Assembly (NCBI RefSeq): GCF_000715505.1
Contig: NZ_JHEH01000029.1
Location: 1-35,348 of the forward strand
Length of the DNA stretch: 35,348 bases
DNA from: Thioclava dalianensis
GTDB taxonomy: Bacteria; Pseudomonadota; Alphaproteobacteria; Rhodobacterales; Rhodobacteraceae
Direction of reading: 5' to 3'
Shown here: positions 18,671-25,657 of the stretch, in pieces
How positions within the stretch are numbered: position 1 is the first letter of the stretch
How the letters are laid out: every line of letters starts with the position of its first letter
Position numbers and translations under genes: made by a program
Notes under the pieces: model-generated
What the model was told of the DNA's origin: nothing
The model's database searches: none
Seen by the model: only the letters and a program-made list of their open reading frames with translations

Positions 18671-18708
18671 AACAGTCGAGAAATCCGCGCTTAGCGAAAG
18701 AGATCCCC

Positions 18709-19074
18709 ATGACTGCCAGCCCCGACGAGCCGCTTGAAGGCGCGCCGCTGATCAAACCCTCAAGCACCGATCACCCGCTTTATGATCCCGTGGTCGATGC
18801 GTGCCGCACCGTCTATGACCCGGAAATTCCGGTCAATATCTATGATCTGGGCCTGATCTACACGATTGAGATCACGCCTGAGAACGACGCCAAAGTGATC
18901 ATGACCCTCACCGCGCCGGGCTGCCCGGTCGCAGGCGAAATGCCCGGCTGGGTGCATGATGCGGTGGCCTCGGTGGGCGGGCTGCGCGATGTCGATGTCG
19001 AGATGACCTTTGATCCGCAATGGGGCATGGACATGATGTCGGACGAGGCGCGTCTGGAACTGGGCTTCATGTAA
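18709..19074 (+). CDS. DUF59 / MIP18-family Fe-S assembly protein (SufT/PaaD-like)
   Basis: A 121-residue cytoplasmic protein with a short variable N-terminus and the DUF59 core. VVDACRTVYDPEIPVNIYDL carries the invariant DPE (37-39) and DLGL, and the motif TAPGCP (68-73) holds the conserved Cys72. The C-terminal FDPQWGMDMMSDEARLELG is typical. Members act in iron-sulfur cluster maturation (SufT, MIP18) or in assembly of phenylacetyl-CoA oxygenase (PaaD). Without paa genes nearby the general Fe-S role is likelier. It stands alone, with its own putative promoter, about 3 kb from an A-type Fe-S carrier gene. Confidence 0.88.
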   Translation: MTASPDEPLEGAPLIKPSSTDHPLYDPVVDACRTVYDPEIPVNIYDLGLIYTIEITPENDAKVIMTLTAPGCPVAGEMPGWVHDAVASVGGLRDVDVEMTFDPQWGMDMMSDEARLELGFM

Positions 19075-19079
19075 ACCCT

Positions 19080-19284
19080 GTGCGCCGGGGGGTGTCGCAG
19101 ACGGCTCCCGGTGCGCTGCCTGCTTCTGGCGATTGGGCAAGCCGGCAGCCCTCCCAAGGCGTTCCGCGCGCGTTGCGATGCCGCTCACGTCACATGCGTT
19201 GAAGATCAACCCCTTGAGGGGTTTGCGCGGATGTATGTCTTCGATCCCTTCGGCAACCGGATCGAACTCATGGAGCGGCTCTGA
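19080..19284 (+). pseudogene. Remnant of a VOC-family gene (frameshifted, internally deleted)
   Basis: The frame ending at the TGA of 19282-19284 reads EDQPLEGFARMYVFDPFGNR then IELMERL, a typical C-terminus of a glyoxalase-like VOC protein. About 60-100 bases upstream, a different frame reads LGKPAALPRRS, resembling the KPAALAARGG segment found much earlier in the same family. The N-terminus and the middle (metal-binding half) are missing, and no start with a ribosome-binding site serves this frame. I infer a decayed gene. It is not a copy of the VOC gene at 18093, whose sequence differs. Confidence 0.6.
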
Positions 19285-19501
19285 TCGCGCGCCCCGACCT
19301 CTGCGCGAAATTCTCGTCACCTAGCCCCGTGCCACAGCCACGCTTGCGGCTGCGCACCAATGGCAGAGTGCGCGCAGTTCCCGCTGTAACCTCTGCGCGA
19401 ACGCACAAATCTCCTGCACCGGGCCGCCTTGTCGTGCTGCATGAACACCCCATCTCCAAAGCCTCACTATCCAACCTCTCCAAAAGATTTCGAGGACTTC
19501 G

Positions 19502-20572
19502 ATGACCGATACGCTTTTCACGCCGACGAAACTGGGCCAGATCGAACTGGCCAACCGTTTCGTCATGGCCCCGCTCACCCGCAACCGCGCCCCTGATCTG
19601 GTTCCGACCGATCAAACCGTCGAATATTACCGTCAGCGCGCCAGTGCCGGGCTGATCATCTCCGAGGGCACGCAGATCTCGCCGATGGGTCAGGGCTATG
19701 CCTGGACGCCGGGGATCTACAATGACGCGCAGGTTGCGGGCTGGAAGAAAGTCACCGATGCCGTGCATGGTGCGGGCGGCAAGATGGTCGCTCAAATCTG
19801 GCATGTCGGTCGGATCTCGGTGCCGCAGCTTCTCGATGGGCGCGACCCGCTGGCCCCCTCGGCGATCGCGGCTGGCTCCAAGACCTTTGACGGCGAAGGC
19901 TTTGTCGCGACCACCACGCCGCGCGCGATGACGCTCGATGACATCAAGACGGTGCTGGAAGAGTTCCGCAACGCCTCCGAATGCGCCAAGGCGGCCGGGT
20001 TCGACGGGGTCGAGATCCACGCAGCCAACGGCTATCTGATCGATGAATTCCTGCGCGACACCTCCAATACGCGCACCGACAGCTATGGCGGCTCGATCGA
20101 GAACCGCACGCGCTTCCTGCGCGAGGTGGTCGATGTCGTGACCGAGGTCTGGGGTCCGGGCCGTGTCGGGATCCGTCTGTCGCCGTGGTCGAATGCCAAT
20201 AATGTTGGCATTTCGAGCGACACGCCCGCGCTGTTCGGCGCGGTGATCGACTATCTCAACACCAAGGACATGGCCTATGTGCACCTCGTCGAGGGGCAAA
20301 CGGGCGGTGCGCGCGACTGGCCCGCAGACGGGATCGAGACCCTGCGCGCCAAGTGCAAAGCCCCCTATATCGCCAATAACGGCTATGACAAGGCGATGGC
20401 CGAGCAGGCGCTGAACGATGGGGCTGCAGCCGTGGCCTTTGGTCGTCCGTTCATCGCCAACCCCGATCTGCCCAAGCGCTTCGCAAAAGGTGCAGAGCTC
20501 AATGCGCTCGATGGCGACACGCTGTATGGCGGTGGGGCGAAGGGCTACACGGATTACCCTGCTCTGGCCTGA
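19502..20572 (+). CDS. Old Yellow Enzyme family alkene reductase (NADH:flavin oxidoreductase)
   Basis: A 356-residue FMN-dependent TIM-barrel enzyme that reduces activated C=C bonds or nitro groups with NAD(P)H. It starts LFTPTKLGQIELANRFVMAPLTRNRA, followed by GLIISEGTQISPMGQGY. The substrate-anion pair His173 and Asn176 with proton donor Tyr178 lies in HAANGYLIDEFL. SYGGSIENRTRF (194-205), AYVHLVEG and GAAAVAFGRPFIANPDLP complete the FMN and phosphate-binding parts. It resembles NemA-type reductases; NemA is assigned to xenobiotic detoxification. GAGGA precedes the ATG. It is monocistronic, with a hairpin terminator just after it. Confidence 0.93.
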   Translation: MTDTLFTPTKLGQIELANRFVMAPLTRNRAPDLVPTDQTVEYYRQRASAGLIISEGTQISPMGQGYAWTPGIYNDAQVAGWKKVTDAVHGAGGKMVAQIWHVGRISVPQLLDGRDPLAPSAIAAGSKTFDGEGFVATTTPRAMTLDDIKTVLEEFRNASECAKAAGFDGVEIHAANGYLIDEFLRDTSNTRTDSYGGSIENRTRFLREVVDVVTEVWGPGRVGIRLSPWSNANNVGISSDTPALFGAVIDYLNTKDMAYVHLVEGQTGGARDWPADGIETLRAKCKAPYIANNGYDKAMAEQALNDGAAAVAFGRPFIANPDLPKRFAKGAELNALDGDTLYGGGAKGYTDYPALA

Positions 20573-20593
20573 GGCTGAGCACTTTCGCAACGG

Positions 20594-20622
20594 AAAATGC
20601 AGGCTTTTTAGCCTGCATTTTT
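20594..20622 (+). terminator. Rho-independent terminator of the alkene reductase gene
   Basis: AAAATGCAGGC (20594-20604) and GCCTGCATTTT (20611-20621) form a perfect 11-bp stem around a TTTTTA loop, with a T-run. The stem is at the same time the first copy of the tandem GCAGG-N8-CCTGC dyads. Confidence 0.85.
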
Positions 20623-20642
20623 CATATCGCAGGTAAAAATGC

Positions 20643-20672
20643 TTGCATACCTTATATAGCAGGCATTATAAC
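20643..20672 (+). promoter_or_regulatory. Candidate promoter of the SatD-like gene (possibly leaderless)
   Basis: TTGCAT (20643-20648) and TATAAC (20667-20672) are 18 bp apart. Transcription would then begin close to 20679, the A of the ATG, and no Shine-Dalgarno sequence is seen. The second and third dyads overlap the two boxes. Confidence 0.45.
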
Positions 20673-20678
20673 CTGCAT

Positions 20679-21284
20679 ATGAGCCTGACCTGTGTTCTCA
20701 CCGGCGATCTTGTCGCCTCATCGCGCCTCACGGGCGCGGATCTCGCCAATGCGCTGGAGCGGATCGAGCATGCCTTCACCACGCTCCGCCCCGCAGGCGC
20801 GCAGTGGCTCTTCGCGCGCAATCGTGGCGATGGCTGGCAGATCGCGATGGATACCCCCCCGCTACAGGCGCGGCTGGCGCTGCTGATCCGCGCCGAGCTG
20901 CGCAGCCTTGGGGCTGAGTACGAAACGCGGATCGCGATTGCGCAAGGCCGCGCCACGATCCCTGAGAGCGGCGATCTCAACAGCGCGCTTGGTCCGGCAT
21001 TCACGGCCTCGGGGCAATTGCTCGACACGCTCGAAGGCCCGCGCATCGCCCATGCCGAGCGCGGCGCTTTGGGGGCGGCACTGCGGCTGCTCGATCACCT
21101 CTCGGAGGGCTGGACCCCAGCGCAGGCGCGTGCGATGGCACCGATGTTGCACCCGGACCCGCCCACCCAGACGGCGGCGGCGCGCGCCATCGGCATCACC
21201 CGCCAAAGCCTTGCGCAGGCGCTTGGCGGGGCCGCCCATGACGCCATCATCGAGGCGCTTGCGATGATCGAGGCGATCCCATGA
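20679..21284 (+). CDS. SatD-like protein: cyclase-fold-like domain plus helix-turn-helix
   Basis: A 201-residue cytoplasmic protein. LTGDLVASSRL (8-18), RNRGDGWQIAM (48-58), YETRIAIAQG (81-90) and GPAFTASGQLLDTLEG (105-120) occur in the order and spacing of SatD-family proteins. They are reminiscent of the GD, RIGIxxG and GxxxNxAxRL elements of class III nucleotide cyclases, although the usual two metal aspartates are not obvious. Residues ~163-185 (TQTAAARAIGITRQSLAQAL) look like a helix-turn-helix. I recognise SatD from its pairing with DUF3307; the biochemical function is unknown. The ATG at 20679 lies inside the third tandem repeat. The stop overlaps the DUF3307 start (ATGA), so the two are co-translated. 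Confidence 0.7.
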   Translation: MSLTCVLTGDLVASSRLTGADLANALERIEHAFTTLRPAGAQWLFARNRGDGWQIAMDTPPLQARLALLIRAELRSLGAEYETRIAIAQGRATIPESGDLNSALGPAFTASGQLLDTLEGPRIAHAERGALGAALRLLDHLSEGWTPAQARAMAPMLHPDPPTQTAAARAIGITRQSLAQALGGAAHDAIIEALAMIEAIP

Positions 21285-22018
21285 CCGAGACCTTCACCCT
21301 GCTGATCTGCGCCCATCTTCTGACCGATTTCGCGTTTCAGAGCAATGGGATGGCGCAGGACAAGGCGCGGCGCAGGCCCGCGGCGCTGGCCGCACATCTG
21401 GCGATCCTTGCCGCGCTGAGCGCGCTGGTGCTGGCGCAGCTGTCACGCGAAGGACTGATCGCGCTGGCGCTGGTGGTGATCGCCCATCTGGTGATCGATC
21501 TGGCCAAGAGCTTCGCGCGCCCCACCCTCACCGCCTTCGTGCTCGATCAGACAGCGCATCTGGCCGCGACCGTCGCGATTGCAGCCCTGTTTCCGACCCT
21601 CTGGGCGCAGTCGTTCTGGGCGGGGCAGGTTTGGCTGCCCGGCGCACTCACGCTGATTGCGGGCGCTGTGCTCACGGTGCGCGCGGGCGGCTTTGCGGTG
21701 GGCCTGCTGATGGCGCGCTTTGGCGCCGATGCCCCGCCCGAGGGGCTGCCCGAAGGGGGCCGCCTGATCGGTCAACTCGAACGCGGCGTGATCTTTTTGC
21801 TGGTGCTGGCAGGCCAACCCTCGGCCATCGGCTTTTTGATCGCGGCCAAGTCGATCCTGCGCTTCGAGGCGGTCTCGAAAGGCGGCGCGAACCCGAAATC
21901 GGAATATGTGATCATCGGCACTCTGGCCTCTTTCGGATGGGCGCTGGCCGCAACTTATGCCACGCAGGCGCTGCTGAACGCACTTCCCCCCCTTGGAATC
22001 CTGCCCGCGCCAAACTAG
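21281..22018 (+). CDS. DUF3307 polytopic membrane protein
   Basis: A 245-residue inner-membrane protein with about six hydrophobic helices (near 1-20, 38-53, 58-76, 90-108, 117-145 and 165-185, plus a C-terminal helix near 207-232). Polar residues sit inside or beside helices in a family-like pattern: HLLTDFAFQ (12-20), HLVIDLAKS (69-77), DQTAHL (89-94), and a later ERG...AAKSILRF...EYVIIGTLASF block. The His/Asp pairs could bind metal or form an intramembrane active site; that is inference. It overlaps the SatD-like gene by four bases. No function is established to my knowledge. Confidence 0.75.
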   Translation: MTETFTLLICAHLLTDFAFQSNGMAQDKARRRPAALAAHLAILAALSALVLAQLSREGLIALALVVIAHLVIDLAKSFARPTLTAFVLDQTAHLAATVAIAALFPTLWAQSFWAGQVWLPGALTLIAGAVLTVRAGGFAVGLLMARFGADAPPEGLPEGGRLIGQLERGVIFLLVLAGQPSAIGFLIAAKSILRFEAVSKGGANPKSEYVIIGTLASFGWALAATYATQALLNALPPLGILPAPN

Positions 22019-22042
22019 ATTTGGATCAGAAGGAGTACCCCC

Positions 22043-22414
22043 ATGTTCAACGTACCCGGACAAGACCCTGTCACCCTCACCGATGCCGCCGTGGCCCATA
22101 TCGCCAAGCTGATGGCGCGTGAAGACGCCGCCGGTTTCCGCATTGGCGTCAAGAAGGGCGGCTGCGCGGGCATGGAATACACGATGGAGGTCGCAGCCGA
22201 GGCGGGTCCGATGGATATCGTCGTCGAGAAGGGCGAGGCCCGCGTGCTGATCGCGCCGATGGCGCAGATGTTTATGCTGGGCACCGAAATAGACTATGAG
22301 ACCGGCCTTCTGGAATCGGGCTTCAAGTTCCGCAATCCCAATGTGGTGGATGCCTGCGGCTGCGGAGAATCGATCAAATTCGCAGATATGGACGCCGCCG
22401 ACACCCAAGCGTGA
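22043..22414 (+). CDS. A-type iron-sulfur carrier protein (IscA/SufA/ErpA family)
   Basis: A 123-residue HesB-type protein that carries Fe-S clusters to apo-enzymes. The three ligand cysteines are Cys41 in KKGGCAGMEY and Cys105 and Cys107 in DACGCGES, the canonical C-x(n)-CxC pattern. The region RVLIAPMAQMFMLGTEIDYETGLLESGFKFRNPN is characteristic of the fold. AAGGAG precedes the ATG. It follows the DUF3307 gene by 24 bases and may share its transcript, but there is no clear functional link. SufA versus IscA/ErpA cannot be settled from this sequence alone. Confidence 0.92.
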   Translation: MFNVPGQDPVTLTDAAVAHIAKLMAREDAAGFRIGVKKGGCAGMEYTMEVAAEAGPMDIVVEKGEARVLIAPMAQMFMLGTEIDYETGLLESGFKFRNPNVVDACGCGESIKFADMDAADTQA

Positions 22415-22492
22415 GCGCGGGCATTTTTGCCCTTTGCGCGCCGAGCGTCACCCCCTAGTGTCGGCACGACCGAAATCTAGGAGTGAGAGCGC

Positions 22493-23236
22493 ATGCGCAA
22501 GAAACTGGCCGCCGGAAACTGGAAAATGAACGGGCTGCGCGCCAGTCTGAGCGAAGTCGAGGCGCTGATTGCGGCCCATCCTTCCCCCAGCTGCGAGGTG
22601 TTGCTCTGCCCGCCCGCCACGCTGATCGCAGCGATGGCGCAGGCAGCAGATGGCAAGATCTTCGTCGGCGCACAGGATTGCCACATGGCAGGCTCGGGCG
22701 CGCATACCGGCGATATCTCGGCTGCGATGATCGCGGATGCGGGTGCGGGGCACGCGATCTTGGGCCATTCCGAACGCCGCGCCGATCACGGGGAAGATGA
22801 CGCCATGGTCCGCGCCAAGACCGAAGCGGCGCTTTCGGGCGGTCTGGTCGCGGTGGTCTGCGTCGGCGAGACCGAAGCCCAACGCGATGCGGGCGAGACG
22901 CTCGATGTTATCGACAGCCAGCTTACGGGCTCCCTGCCCGACCATGCGACCGCGGCCAATACCGTGATCGCCTATGAGCCGGTCTGGGCGATCGGCACCG
23001 GGCGCACCCCGACGCTTGAGCAGATCGCCGAGGTGCATGATTTCATGCGCAAGACACTGACGGCCCGGTTTGGCGCCGAGGCCGACGGGATGCGGCTGCT
23101 TTATGGCGGCTCGGTCAAACCCTCCAACGCCGCCGAGATCTTTGCGACCTCCAATGTCGATGGCGCGCTGGTCGGTGGAGCGTCTCTCAAGGCCGCGGAT
23201 TTCGGCGCGATTATCGCAGCCCTCGACGCGGCCTGA
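22493..23236 (+). CDS. tpiA: Triosephosphate isomerase
   Basis: A 247-residue TIM barrel interconverting dihydroxyacetone phosphate and glyceraldehyde-3-phosphate. Catalytic residues are Asn9 and Lys11 (AGNWKMNG), His92 (LGHSERR) and Glu162 ([11 protein letters not shown]). The phosphate-binding loops [12 protein letters not shown] and [11 protein letters not shown] are intact. AGGAG lies a few bases before the ATG. It is slightly shorter than the E. coli enzyme, as usual in this group. It converges with the gene ending at 23244, with seven bases between stops and no visible terminator. Confidence 0.97.
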   Translation: MRKKLAAGNWKMNGLRASLSEVEALIAAHPSPSCEVLLCPPATLIAAMAQAADGKIFVGAQDCHMAGSGAHTGDISAAMIADAGAGHAILGHSERRADHGEDDAMVRAKTEAALSGGLVAVVCVGETEAQRDAGETLDVIDSQLTGSLPDHATAANTVIAYEPVWAIGTGRTPTLEQIAEVHDFMRKTLTARFGAEADGMRLLYGGSVKPSNAAEIFATSNVDGALVGGASLKAADFGAIIAALDAA

Positions 23237-23243
23237 GACGCGC

Positions 23244-23813
23244 TCAACCTGTCGTGGCGCAATATGCGTCGCGATAGGTCTTGAGGGCTGCCAGCAACGG
23301 GTTGGCCGGATCGGGCCGTTCAAAATAATGCAGCGCGAAGCGGTAATGCGAGACGGGTGTCTCGTGCAGATCGCCGTTGCGCGCTGCGGCCAGCACCTGC
23401 GACGGGTCTGCGGGATCGGCTGCGACCCGCGACAGCGGCTGCGTGCCGCCCGGAAAGCGCAACACCAGCGCATCGCGCCCCGGCGTCTTTTGGTCCTGCG
23501 CCATCACCGGACGGACCTGTTTCAGATCCACGCGCAACACCTGCACCGGCGCCTTGAAGCCCAGCGTCATCAGCGCATCCTCAAAGCGGATCTTGCAGCC
23601 GTCCAGATGGATGCGATGCTCCATCGAGTGCAGATCCTTGCCCGCACGCACCCGGCGCATCGCCGCGCCATAATCCATCGCACCAAGGCTCGCCTGATCG
23701 ATATCATTGGAATAAGAGAGCGCCTCGATCTTCATGGCAAGGCTCGACTGGGTCTCGGCGAAAGCGGGCGTTGTCAGGCAAAGACAGGCCAGCAGGGCGG
23801 CATAGCGGTTCAC
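23244..23813 (-). CDS. Putative secreted protein of unknown function
   Basis: A 189-residue protein that I do not recognise. Residues 1-19 form a signal peptide (MNRYAALLACLCLTTPAFA). The mature part has two cysteines (in HLDGCKIRFED and the C-terminal RDAYCATTG) that could form a disulfide, no further hydrophobic helix, and patches such as EALSYSNDIDQASLGAMDYG and VSHYRFALHYF. A periplasmic location is inferred. The start is GTG at 23813 with GGAGG about ten bases upstream. It is monocistronic and divergent from the helicase. Codon use is like the neighbours, so recent transfer is not suggested. Confidence 0.7.
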   Translation of the reverse strand: MNRYAALLACLCLTTPAFAETQSSLAMKIEALSYSNDIDQASLGAMDYGAAMRRVRAGKDLHSMEHRIHLDGCKIRFEDALMTLGFKAPVQVLRVDLKQVRPVMAQDQKTPGRDALVLRFPGGTQPLSRVAADPADPSQVLAAARNGDLHETPVSHYRFALHYFERPDPANPLLAALKTYRDAYCATTG

Positions 23814-24140
23814 GGCGGCAATTCCTCCAGTTGAGATGGCATTGGTTTTAGCCAGCCCGCGCGCCCGGCTTCAAGGGCCCTCCCGCCGAGAAAGGCTTGA
23901 CTTCGTGTCAGATCTTCCCCATGTGATCCCCACAGGTTGCTGCGCTGCCGCGTGAGTAAGCCTGCGTCCCCTAAAGGCGCATCGGCAACCGCACCGAATT
24001 TCCGTTCCCCATCACGCAGGGTTCTCAACGCAAGTCGCACTCTCGCGGCTCGCACAAACCCTGTTGCGCGCAATCCCGAAAATCGGGGGACGTGCAGCAC
24101 ATAGCGTTTGCGTCCAAGACGCAGCGCCAAAGGATTTACT
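23814..24140. other. Intergenic region and structured 5' leader before the helicase gene
   Basis: About 330 bases with no credible gene. TTGACT at 23897-23902 could be a -35 box, but no good -10 follows. CAGGGTT (24017-24023) can pair with AACCCTG (24057-24063), and CCCGA-AAA-TCGGG forms a small stem just before the start. The long leader resembles those of regulated RNA helicases, but the role is inferred. Confidence 0.35.
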
Positions 24141-25457
24141 TTGTCCGAATTTACGACTCTCGGCCTCGCGCCGTCGCTGATCGAAGCCCTGACGCGCAAC
24201 GGTCTGACCCAACCCACTCCGATCCAGACGCGCGCGATCCCGCTCGCGCTGGCCGGGCGTGACGTGCTGGGTCTGGCCCAGACCGGCACCGGCAAAACGC
24301 TGGCCTTCGGCCTGCCGCTGATCGACCGCCTGCTTGCCGAACCCGGCAAACCCGCGCCGAAAACCGTCAAGGCGCTGATCCTCGCGCCCACCCGTGAACT
24401 GGTGAACCAGATCGCGGAAAACCTCAAAACCCTGACCAATGGCAGCCCCGTCAAGGTCGCAACCGTGGTCGGTGGCCAGTCGATCAACCGCCAGATCGGC
24501 CTGCTGCAAAAGGGCAATGACATCCTCGTGGCAACCCCGGGCCGCCTGATCGACCTGATGGACCGCCGCGCGGTGGATCTGTCGACCGTCAAGCATCTCG
24601 TGCTCGACGAGGCCGATCAGATGCTCGATATGGGCTTTATCCACGCGCTACGCCGGATCGCCCCGAAGCTGGGCACGCCGCGCCAGACCATGCTGTTCTC
24701 GGCCACCATGCCCAAGCAGATGGAAGAGCTTTCGCGCGCCTATCTCGTCAATCCCGAGCGCGTGCAGGTCACCCCTCCCGGCAAGGCCGCCGACAAGGTG
24801 ACCCAGACGGTGCACTATATGGATGGCAAAACCGCCAAGGGCGACAAGCTGCGCGAGATCCTGAGCGCCGATATGAAGGCGCTTACGCTCGTGTTCTCGC
24901 GCACCAAACACGGTGCAGAGAAGCTGATGAAGGGCCTCGTGGCCGATGGCTATAACGCAGCCTCGATCCATGGCAACAAAAGCCAGGGCCAGCGCGACCG
25001 CGCCATCAAAGCCTTCCGCGAAGGCACGATCAACGTGCTGGTGGCAACCGATGTGGCCGCACGCGGCATCGACATCCCGGGCGTCTCCTACGTGATCAAC
25101 TTCGATCTGCCCGAAGTGCCCGACGCCTATGTCCACCGGATCGGGCGCACCGCGCGCGCGGGCCGCGAGGGTGAGGCGATGTCGTTCTGCACCCCCGAGG
25201 ATGTCGACCTGCTGGTGCAGATCGAGAAGCTGATGAAGATCGAGATCCCGACCGCATCGGGCGAGCGTCCCAATGCCGCCAACCGGCCCTCCGTGCGCAA
25301 CCAGCGCGGCCGCTCGGCAGGCAAATCGGGCGGCGGACGTCGCGGCAATGGTGGCAATGGCAGCGCCCAGAAGCAGTCCAAGCCGCAAAGTGCTGCACCC
25401 GGCGCGAATAACGGTCAGGCCAAGCGCCGCCGTCCGCGCCGTCGCACCGCAGCCTGA
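24141..25457 (+). CDS. DEAD-box ATP-dependent RNA helicase (RhlE-like)
   Basis: A 438-residue helicase that unwinds RNA in cold adaptation, ribosome assembly or mRNA decay. The Q motif PTPIQ (26-30) precedes motif I AQTGTGKT (46-53), motif Ia APTREL, GG, TPGR (132-135), DEAD variant DEADQ (156-160), SAT (187-189), then VFSRTK, the ARGIDIPGV motif and [10 protein letters not shown]. The tail after ~375 is Arg/Gly/Asn-rich and basic ([19 protein letters not shown]), a common RNA-binding extension. A TTG at 24141 is chosen because AAAGGA sits six bases upstream; an earlier TTG at 24108 has no such site. A strong terminator follows. Confidence 0.93.
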   Translation: MSEFTTLGLAPSLIEALTRNGLTQPTPIQTRAIPLALAGRDVLGLAQTGTGKTLAFGLPLIDRLLAEPGKPAPKTVKALILAPTRELVNQIAENLKTLTNGSPVKVATVVGGQSINRQIGLLQKGNDILVATPGRLIDLMDRRAVDLSTVKHLVLDEADQMLDMGFIHALRRIAPKLGTPRQTMLFSATMPKQMEELSRAYLVNPERVQVTPPGKAADKVTQTVHYMDGKTAKGDKLREILSADMKALTLVFSRTKHGAEKLMKGLVADGYNAASIHGNKSQGQRDRAIKAFREGTINVLVATDVAARGIDIPGVSYVINFDLPEVPDAYVHRIGRTARAGREGEAMSFCTPEDVDLLVQIEKLMKIEIPTASGERPNAANRPSVRNQRGRSAGKSGGGRRGNGGNGSAQKQSKPQSAAPGANNGQAKRRRPRRRTAA

Positions 25458-25483
25458 TCTCGGCCCAATGCCATGAAGTTGAA

Positions 25484-25512
25484 GGGGCGCGCAGCGATTG
25501 CGCGCCCTTTTT
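25484..25512 (+). terminator. Rho-independent terminator after the helicase gene
   Basis: GGGCGCGCA (25485-25493) pairs perfectly with TGCGCGCCC (25499-25507) around GCGAT, followed by TTTTT (25508-25512). Confidence 0.9.
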
Positions 25513-25657
25513 GCCAGTCCAAGACAGCACAGACCTGCCGATCACTTTATGCTCATCAATTCGTGCATTGCTGCTCCTGCGTGCACATCTGACAACAGAG
25601 ACGAGCGTTGCCCTAAGCGGCAACCAATTTGAAACTGTTACCGAAAGTCGGAAAATT

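Larger units (their letters stand above)
20594..20683 (+). repeat. Three tandem 30-bp repeats with GCAGG-N8-C(C/T)TGC dyads (candidate operator array)
   Basis: Units begin at 20594, 20624 and 20654. Each has an A/T-rich lead, GCAGG at offset 5, an eight-base A/T-rich spacer, then CCTGC, CTTGC or CCTGC, then AT. Dyads occupy 20599-20616, 20629-20646 and 20659-20676, exactly 30 bp apart (close to three helical turns). The last unit runs into the start codon of the SatD-like gene. There are no spacers between units, so this is not a CRISPR. Function as a repressor array is inferred. Confidence 0.75.

Noticed and set aside
19285-19501. Possible small gene or regulatory RNA between the VOC remnant and the alkene reductase
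   Set aside because: No start with a ribosome-binding site and no clear structure; it probably holds only the promoter of the reductase gene.
20594-20683. The triple 30-bp repeat read as a CRISPR array
   Set aside because: The units are directly adjacent with no spacers, differ internally at many positions, and no cas genes are present.
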